Of a DNA stretch of 9,623 nucleotides, positions 5,302 through 9,623 are shown one piece after another (the stretch's first letter is position 1; each line of letters opens with the position of its first letter). Both the position numbers and the translations under genes were made by a program. A model generated the notes under the pieces. It was not told the origin of the DNA. It ran no database searches and was given only the letters and a program-made list of their open reading frames with translations. Origin of the DNA: JBIQLO01 sp044464175 (GTDB lineage: Bacteria > Planctomycetota > Phycisphaerae > Tepidisphaerales > Tepidisphaeraceae). The stretch lies in assembly GCA_044464175.1 (NCBI GenBank), contig JBIQLO010000156.1, forward strand, positions 1 to 9,623, given 5' to 3'.

Positions 5302-7308
5302 TTACGTCCTCAACGTCGCCCCCAGCCGCGCCTTGGCCGCTTCCATAACCCGCGCCACCGCCGCCTCAACCTGCTCCCCCGTCAGCGTCCCCTCGCTTGA
5401 GCGGAAGACCAGACTCAGGGTGATGCTCTTGGTACCCTTGGCCAGCGGCTTGCCCCGGTAGGTGTCCACGTAGTCCACCCCTTCCAGATCCGCCAGATTC
5501 AGCCCCGCGATCAGCGTCTCGATCTCCTGGTAGCGCACCTTCTCGGCCACGACCAGGGACAGATCGCGCCGCACCGCGGGAAACCGCGGCAGCGGGCGAA
5601 GCTGCGGAATGTGGCGCGCCCCGCCCAGGAGTTCCGGCAACTCGATCTCGGCCGCCGCCACGGCATGTCGCAGCGACAGCTTTTCGGCAATGGAGCGGTC
5701 GATCATCCCCAACACGCCGATGTCCTGCCCGCCCCACTGGATCCGCCCGCCGGCCCCCTTCTCAAATCCCTTGTGATGCTCCGGCACGACATGCACCGCC
5801 CGCCCCTCGTCCAGGCTCCCCAGCAGATGCTCCACCGCCCCGCGCAGCGACCGCAGGTCGGCATCTCCCACCAGCGCCAGCCGCCGCCGCTCCTCCACGT
5901 GCCCCGTCCGGTCATGCCAGAACGTGCCGCCGATCTCAAAGAGCTTGGCCCCGGGCGTCCCGGCATTCTCATTGCGACCCACCGCCTCCAGCAGTCCCGG
6001 CAGAAGGCTGGGGCGCAGCCGCGCATCGGCCGTGCGCACCCGCTCATCGGCCCGCGCCAGCGCATCGGCGTGCGGCGGGGCGAAATCCTCGGCCAGCGCG
6101 TCGGAGACGAAGCTGAACGTCACCGCCTCGTAATACCCGCTGGCCACCAGCGCCGAGCGAATCGTCTCGACCGTCCGCTGCTGCGGCCGCAGCGGCGTCA
6201 GGCGGATGGCGATCTCCTCCCGCACCGGGATCGCGTCGTATCCCACGAAGCGCGCCACCTCCTCCACCAGGTCGATCTCCAGATTCAGATCCAACCGCCA
6301 GCTCGGCACGGTCACGCGGATGGCCTCCTGCTCCCTCTCCGGCGCCAGTTGCAACCGCTCCAGCGCGTCCACCACCTGCTCGGCCGGCAGATCAATCCCC
6401 AGCACCCGTCGCAGCTTCTCCAGCCGCAGCGTGAGGGTCCTGGGCGCATACCCGGCCGATCCAGCCTCAGTCAGCCCCCCCTCAACCACTCCGCCCGCCG
6501 TCTGAAGAATCAATGCCACCGCCCGGCGCGAGGCCCGCGCCGGCAGCGTCGGGTCAATGCCGCGCTCAAACCGGTAGGAGCTGTCGCTTCCCATCGCCAG
6601 AGCCCGCGCCGTCTTGCGCACGGACAGCGGGTCAAACCGCGCCGACTCCAGCAGGATATCCGTCGTCTTTTCACCCACCTCGCTCTCCAGCCCCCCCATC
6701 ACCCCCGCCAGGGCCACCGGACCCTGGGCGTCGGCGATCACCAGCATGTCCGCCGTCAACGTCCGCTCATGCCCGTCGATACTCGTCAGCTTCTCCCCCG
6801 CCTGGGCGCGGCGCACGATGATCTGCCCGCCCCGCACCTTGGAAAAATCAAACGCGTGCAGCGGCTGGCCCATCTCGAACAGGACGTAGTTGGTGACATC
6901 GACCACGTTGTTGATCGAGCGCAATCCCACCGCCTCCAGCCGCCGCACCATCCAGGCCGGGCTGGGCCCCACCTTCACCCCCCGGATGACCCGGGCGGTG
7001 TAATGCGGGCACGACTCCGGGGCGTCGATGCGCACCGACACCGGCGCATTGCCTTCTCCGGTTGTCTCTCTTCCGTCTTCAGTCTTCTTGAGATCGCGCC
7101 CCAGCAGCGCCGCCAATTCCCGCGCCACGCCGATATGGCACAGGCAATCCCCCCGGTTGCTGGTCACTTCCACATCCAGCACCGTGTCCAACCCGACCGT
7201 TTCGATGCTCTCCACCGGGAAACCGGCGTTGGTCAGCAAATCAGCGCATTGTTGCGCATCCAGTTCGCCGGGCAGATACTCCCCCAGCCATTCCAAACTG
7301 ATCTTCAT
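5302..7308 (-). CDS. pheT: Phenylalanyl-tRNA synthetase beta subunit, short form without the N-terminal tRNA-binding domain
   Basis: PheT forms the alpha2-beta2 PheRS that charges tRNA-Phe in the cytoplasm; the beta subunit carries editing and tRNA-recognition domains. The protein is 668 aa, against about 790-800 for E. coli-type PheT. Landmarks: MKISLEWLGEYLP at the N-terminus, EVTSNRGDCL (47-56), the B3/B4 editing domain (about 100-270) with NVVDVTNYV (134-142) and GQPLHAFD (147-154), RFERGIDP (246-253), the B5 domain (about 290-360), the catalytic-like core (about 375-560) and the C-terminal FDX-ACB anticodon-binding domain (about 575-668, RFPAVRRDLSLVV). The EMAP/OB-fold tRNA-binding insert normally between residues about 40 and 150 is absent: VESIETVGLDTVLDVEVTSNR joins the flanks directly. 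ATG7308 has a good Shine-Dalgarno, AAGGA, spaced 7 nt. It lies downstream of speA in the same direction; pheS is not nearby. Confidence 0.96.
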   Translation of the reverse strand: MKISLEWLGEYLPGELDAQQCADLLTNAGFPVESIETVGLDTVLDVEVTSNRGDCLCHIGVARELAALLGRDLKKTEDGRETTGEGNAPVSVRIDAPESCPHYTARVIRGVKVGPSPAWMVRRLEAVGLRSINNVVDVTNYVLFEMGQPLHAFDFSKVRGGQIIVRRAQAGEKLTSIDGHERTLTADMLVIADAQGPVALAGVMGGLESEVGEKTTDILLESARFDPLSVRKTARALAMGSDSSYRFERGIDPTLPARASRRAVALILQTAGGVVEGGLTEAGSAGYAPRTLTLRLEKLRRVLGIDLPAEQVVDALERLQLAPEREQEAIRVTVPSWRLDLNLEIDLVEEVARFVGYDAIPVREEIAIRLTPLRPQQRTVETIRSALVASGYYEAVTFSFVSDALAEDFAPPHADALARADERVRTADARLRPSLLPGLLEAVGRNENAGTPGAKLFEIGGTFWHDRTGHVEERRRLALVGDADLRSLRGAVEHLLGSLDEGRAVHVVPEHHKGFEKGAGGRIQWGGQDIGVLGMIDRSIAEKLSLRHAVAAAEIELPELLGGARHIPQLRPLPRFPAVRRDLSLVVAEKVRYQEIETLIAGLNLADLEGVDYVDTYRGKPLAKGTKSITLSLVFRSSEGTLTGEQVEAAVARVMEAAKARLGATLRT

Positions 7309-7322
7309 CGGCTATTCCTTGA

Positions 7323-7415
7323 ACGTAGGACAGGCTTCCAGCCTGTCGTTTTCCCTTGAAACAAGGCCGGAAGCCTGTCCTGCACCAGATGACAGGCCCG
7401 AAGCCCGCCCTACGT
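7323..7415. repeat. REPIN-like array of three related GTAG-type palindromes
   Basis: Copy A (7325-7347, +): GTAG, then GACAGGCT, loop TCC, AGCCTGTC. Copy B (7362-7383, read on the minus strand): GCAG followed by GACAGGCTTCCGGCCTTG. Copy C (7391-7413, minus): GTAG followed by GGCGGGCTTCGGGCCTGTC, whose stem is kept by G-T wobbles. A and C face each other, and ACGTAGG (7323-7329) with CCTACGT (7409-7415) closes the element. Two inverted REPs headed by GTAG are the defining layout of a REPIN. It fills the speA-pheT gap almost exactly, ending on the base before the speA stop codon. Confidence 0.7.
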
Positions 7416-9404
7416 CTATTCCAAATACGTGTATCCTTCCAGCCCATTCTCGTAGAACTTGAGCAGGACGCGGGATTCGTCAATCGTCAGCTTCTTCTCG
7501 CGCAGCGCCCGCTCCACCGTCTTGCGCATCGAGCGCATCAGGTCGTCGGCCGAAAACTGCACGTACTGAAGCACCTCCCGAACCGTGTCCCCCTCGATCA
7601 CCTCATCCACCGACACCTGCCCCTCCTCATCCACGCTCACGTGCACGGCGTTGGTGTCCCCCAGCAGGTTGTGCAGGTCCCCCAGAATCTCCTGGTACGC
7701 CCCGACCAGAAAGGCCGCCAGGCAGTAGTCGTTCCCGTCAAACGGGTGCAGCTCCAGCACCGGCTTCACATCCCGCCGGTCGATGAACCGGTCCAGCTTC
7801 CCATCCGAATCGCACGTGATGTCAGCCAATATCCCCCGGCAGGTCGGCTCCTCGTCCAGCCGGTGGATCGGCATCACCGGAAAGAGCTGGTCGATCGCCC
7901 AGGCATCCGGCATCGACTGAAAAATCGAGAAGTTGCAGAAATAGGTGTCCGAGAGCGTCGCCTCCAGCCCCTCGAACTCCTCCGGCACATATTCCATTTT
8001 GCGCGTCATCGCCAGCGCCTTTGAGCAGATGCCGAAAAACAGCCGCTCGGCCAGGCTCCGCTGCTCCAGCGTGCAGTAGCCCAGGCTGAAGAGGTTCAGC
8101 ACCGCATCCCGGCTGATCTGGGCGTCGTGGTAATACTCGGTGATGTTCTGGAAATTGATCCCCCGGAAGGCGTCGAACAGGTTCACCACCGGCGCCGGCA
8201 ACTCCGCCCGCTCCTTCTCCGTCAGCTCCCGTGGCAGGTCGAACCGGGCGAACCCGCTCCATCCCAGCACGTTGAACACCAGCACGCTGTGATACGCCGC
8301 CAGCGCCCGCCCCGACTCGCTGATGATCGTCGGGTGCTCCACCCCCGCCTCCTCGCAGATTTCCTTGATGTGGAAAACCACGTCGTTGGCGTACTCCTGC
8401 AGGCCGTAGTTGATGCTCGACTCGAAGTTGGTCCTGGAGCCGTCGTAATCGACCCCCAGCCCGCCCCCCACGTCGATCATCGTCAACCCCGCCCCCAGCC
8501 GCTGCAGTTCCGTGTAGACCCGCGACAGCTCGATGATCGCGTTCTTGATGTTGCGGATGTTGTTGATCTGGCTGCCCAGGTGAAAGTGCAGCAGGTTCAG
8601 GCAATCCCCCATTCCGTGCCGCCGCAGGAACTCCAACGCCTCCAGCACCTCGCTGACGAACAGCCCGAACTTGGAGCGCACGCCCCCCGACTGCTCCCAC
8701 CGCCCCGCCCCCCGCGCCGACAGCTTCACCCGCACCCCGATCGACGGCTGGACATTGTGCAGCTTGGCGTATTTGACGATCAGCTCAAGCTCGCTGAATT
8801 TCTCCACCACCGGGATGATGTTCCGCCCGATCTTCGTCGCCAGGATCACCGCCTCGATGAACTCATCATCCTTGAACCCGTTGCAGATGATCGGCGTCTG
8901 GTTGTCATCCACGATCGCCAGCACCGCCAGCAATTCCGGCTTGCTTCCGGCCTCCAGCCCGAACCCATACGGCTTGCCGAAAGCGAACGTCTCCTCCACC
9001 ACGTGCCGCTGCTGGTTCACCTTGATCGGGTAGACACACCGGTAATCCCCCTTGTACTCGTTCTCCCGAATCGCCCGGTCAAACGCCTGGTGAATCTGCC
9101 CCACCCGGTGCTTGAGGATGTCCGTGAAGCGGATCAGCACCGGCAACTGGATATCCCGCTCGCGCAGCTCGTCCACCAGCACCTTCAGGTCCACCTTCGG
9201 GGCCGCCTCCCGCGTCGGATGCACCGCCACGTGCCCCGACTCGGTGATCGAGAAGTATCCCTGCCCCCACTGGTCCACCCGGTACAACTCCCGGGCGTCC
9301 TCCACCGTCCACGCCCCGCTGGGCGCCACATCCGCCCCGTGCATCCCATCCCCGTTGGGCGGCATCTGAATCGTCCCGGTCTTTTCCTCTGTTTCCACGC
9401 TCAT
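7416..9404 (-). CDS. speA: Biosynthetic arginine decarboxylase (PLP-dependent, fold III)
   Basis: SpeA decarboxylates L-arginine to agmatine, the first step of the agmatine route to putrescine and spermidine. Numbering here is from an upstream GTG at 9413; subtract 3 for the preferred ATG9404 (662 aa, matching the family's usual 630-660). The PLP lysine is K131 in YPIKVNQQ. HFHLGSQ (276-282) and DVGGGLGVDYDGS (314-326) are the alanine-racemase-like barrel motifs. The C-terminal domain has the substrate-site Cys in TCRGILADITCDSDGK (C525). The N-terminus WTVEDARELYRVDQWGQGYFSI is typical of SpeA. ATG9404 has AGGG spaced 8 nt; the GTG at 9413 would overlap that Shine-Dalgarno. The gene appears complete and is followed by pheT after the REPIN-like element; co-transcription is plausible but not shown. 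Confidence 0.96.
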   Translation of the reverse strand: MSVETEEKTGTIQMPPNGDGMHGADVAPSGAWTVEDARELYRVDQWGQGYFSITESGHVAVHPTREAAPKVDLKVLVDELRERDIQLPVLIRFTDILKHRVGQIHQAFDRAIRENEYKGDYRCVYPIKVNQQRHVVEETFAFGKPYGFGLEAGSKPELLAVLAIVDDNQTPIICNGFKDDEFIEAVILATKIGRNIIPVVEKFSELELIVKYAKLHNVQPSIGVRVKLSARGAGRWEQSGGVRSKFGLFVSEVLEALEFLRRHGMGDCLNLLHFHLGSQINNIRNIKNAIIELSRVYTELQRLGAGLTMIDVGGGLGVDYDGSRTNFESSINYGLQEYANDVVFHIKEICEEAGVEHPTIISESGRALAAYHSVLVFNVLGWSGFARFDLPRELTEKERAELPAPVVNLFDAFRGINFQNITEYYHDAQISRDAVLNLFSLGYCTLEQRSLAERLFFGICSKALAMTRKMEYVPEEFEGLEATLSDTYFCNFSIFQSMPDAWAIDQLFPVMPIHRLDEEPTCRGILADITCDSDGKLDRFIDRRDVKPVLELHPFDGNDYCLAAFLVGAYQEILGDLHNLLGDTNAVHVSVDEEGQVSVDEVIEGDTVREVLQYVQFSADDLMRSMRKTVERALREKKLTIDESRVLLKFYENGLEGYTYLE

Positions 9405-9428
9405 CGGCTGCACCCTGTTAAACCCTCA

Positions 9429-9456
9429 ATCCTATCGCTTTATCCGCGGATTCCAA
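9429..9456 (-). promoter_or_regulatory. Candidate promoter of speA
   Basis: On the minus strand TTGGAA (9456-9451), a 16-nt spacer and TAGGAT (9434-9429) lie upstream of speA; each hexamer matches consensus at 4 of 6 positions. The expected start near 9422 would leave a leader of about 18 nt containing the AGGG Shine-Dalgarno. The call is made by eye. Confidence 0.4.
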
Positions 9457-9530
9457 ATGTTTGTTTTAAGCCGGCGGTGCGCCGAAGGCGGAAACAAAAG
9501 CCATCATCTCCCCCCGCCGGCCGCCGGCCT

Positions 9531-9591
9531 CCCCCCCCCCCCCCCCTCTGGGACCTGGTGGGTGGGGGAGGGGGTTGCCCCCCACCCCCAC
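9531..9591. repeat. C16 homopolymer and G/C-only hairpin at the window end
   Basis: A run of 16 C (9531-9546) is followed by GTGGGGGAGGGGG (9562-9574) pairing with 9579-9591 with one A-A mismatch and a 4-nt loop. A 12-nt palindrome ACTCCCGGGAGT follows at 9596-9607. The stretch 9414-9623 has no gene that I can support apart from the speA promoter region. Such homopolymer and inverted sequence near an end is typical of assembly or low-complexity artefact, though a real repeat is possible. Confidence 0.5.
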
Positions 9592-9623
9592 ATCAACTCC
9601 CGGGAGTGGGGTCCCCTCTCCCC

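Noticed and set aside
5611..7359. Open frame of 582 codons on the + strand
   Set aside because: Arg/Pro/His-rich shadow antisense to pheT, whose domains are unambiguous.
7323..7415. Insertion sequence or transposon
   Set aside because: Only 93 nt with no transposase gene; the GTAG-headed inverted pair fits REPIN better.
7822..8700. Open frame of 292 codons on the minus strand inside speA
   Set aside because: Out-of-frame shadow of speA with Gly/Ala/Arg-rich composition.
9405..9413. GTG9413 as the speA start
   Set aside because: The GTG overlaps the best Shine-Dalgarno (AGGG), which is well spaced for ATG9404.

Overview
The window looks like chromosome from a GC-rich bacterium, most likely a planctomycete and perhaps a Phycisphaerae-like lineage. 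Support for this is indirect: a DUF1559/prepilin-like H-X(n)-DG protein, a DUF2752 membrane protein, a short PheT without the N-terminal tRNA-binding domain and separated from pheS, and few Shine-Dalgarno sequences. No rRNA, tRNA, CRISPR array, transposase or phage gene was seen. The + strand is richer in C than G throughout, whichever strand is coding, which suggests replication-strand skew with the minus strand as leading strand.

Layout. Positions 1-167 are a G-poor upstream region with a probable promoter. Next comes a GH28-like parallel beta-helix protein (168-1529, +), convergent with a short NAD(P)-binding extended SDR (1655-2356, -); a long hairpin lies between their ends. The SDR leader (2357-2440) carries a terminator-like hairpin and two mutually exclusive stems. 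From 2553 rightwards run a DUF2752 membrane protein, two diverged paralogous lipoproteins (3084-3740 and 3756-4421) and a three-helix membrane protein with a prepilin-like C-terminus (4548-5279). On the minus strand speA (7416-9404) lies upstream of pheT (5302-7308). The right end (9414-9623) has no gene and ends in C and G homopolymer runs that may be an assembly artefact.

Functionally, the GH28-like protein and the SDR could act together on uronic-acid polysaccharide, but this is inference. SpeA and PheT are housekeeping enzymes of polyamine synthesis and translation. The two lipoproteins look like envelope proteins of unknown role.

The most notable part is the intergenic DNA. Nearly every gap carries a distinct palindromic element: GTAG-headed REP/REPIN-like hairpins at 4452-4476 and 7323-7415, a related hairpin at 5279-5298, and a heptamer tandem/inverted repeat at 3740-3829 that supplies the start and signal peptide of a lipoprotein. 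Several + strand genes also have a sigma70-like -10 hexamer only 7-9 nt from the start codon, suggesting leaderless transcripts. I found no clear new multi-gene system.
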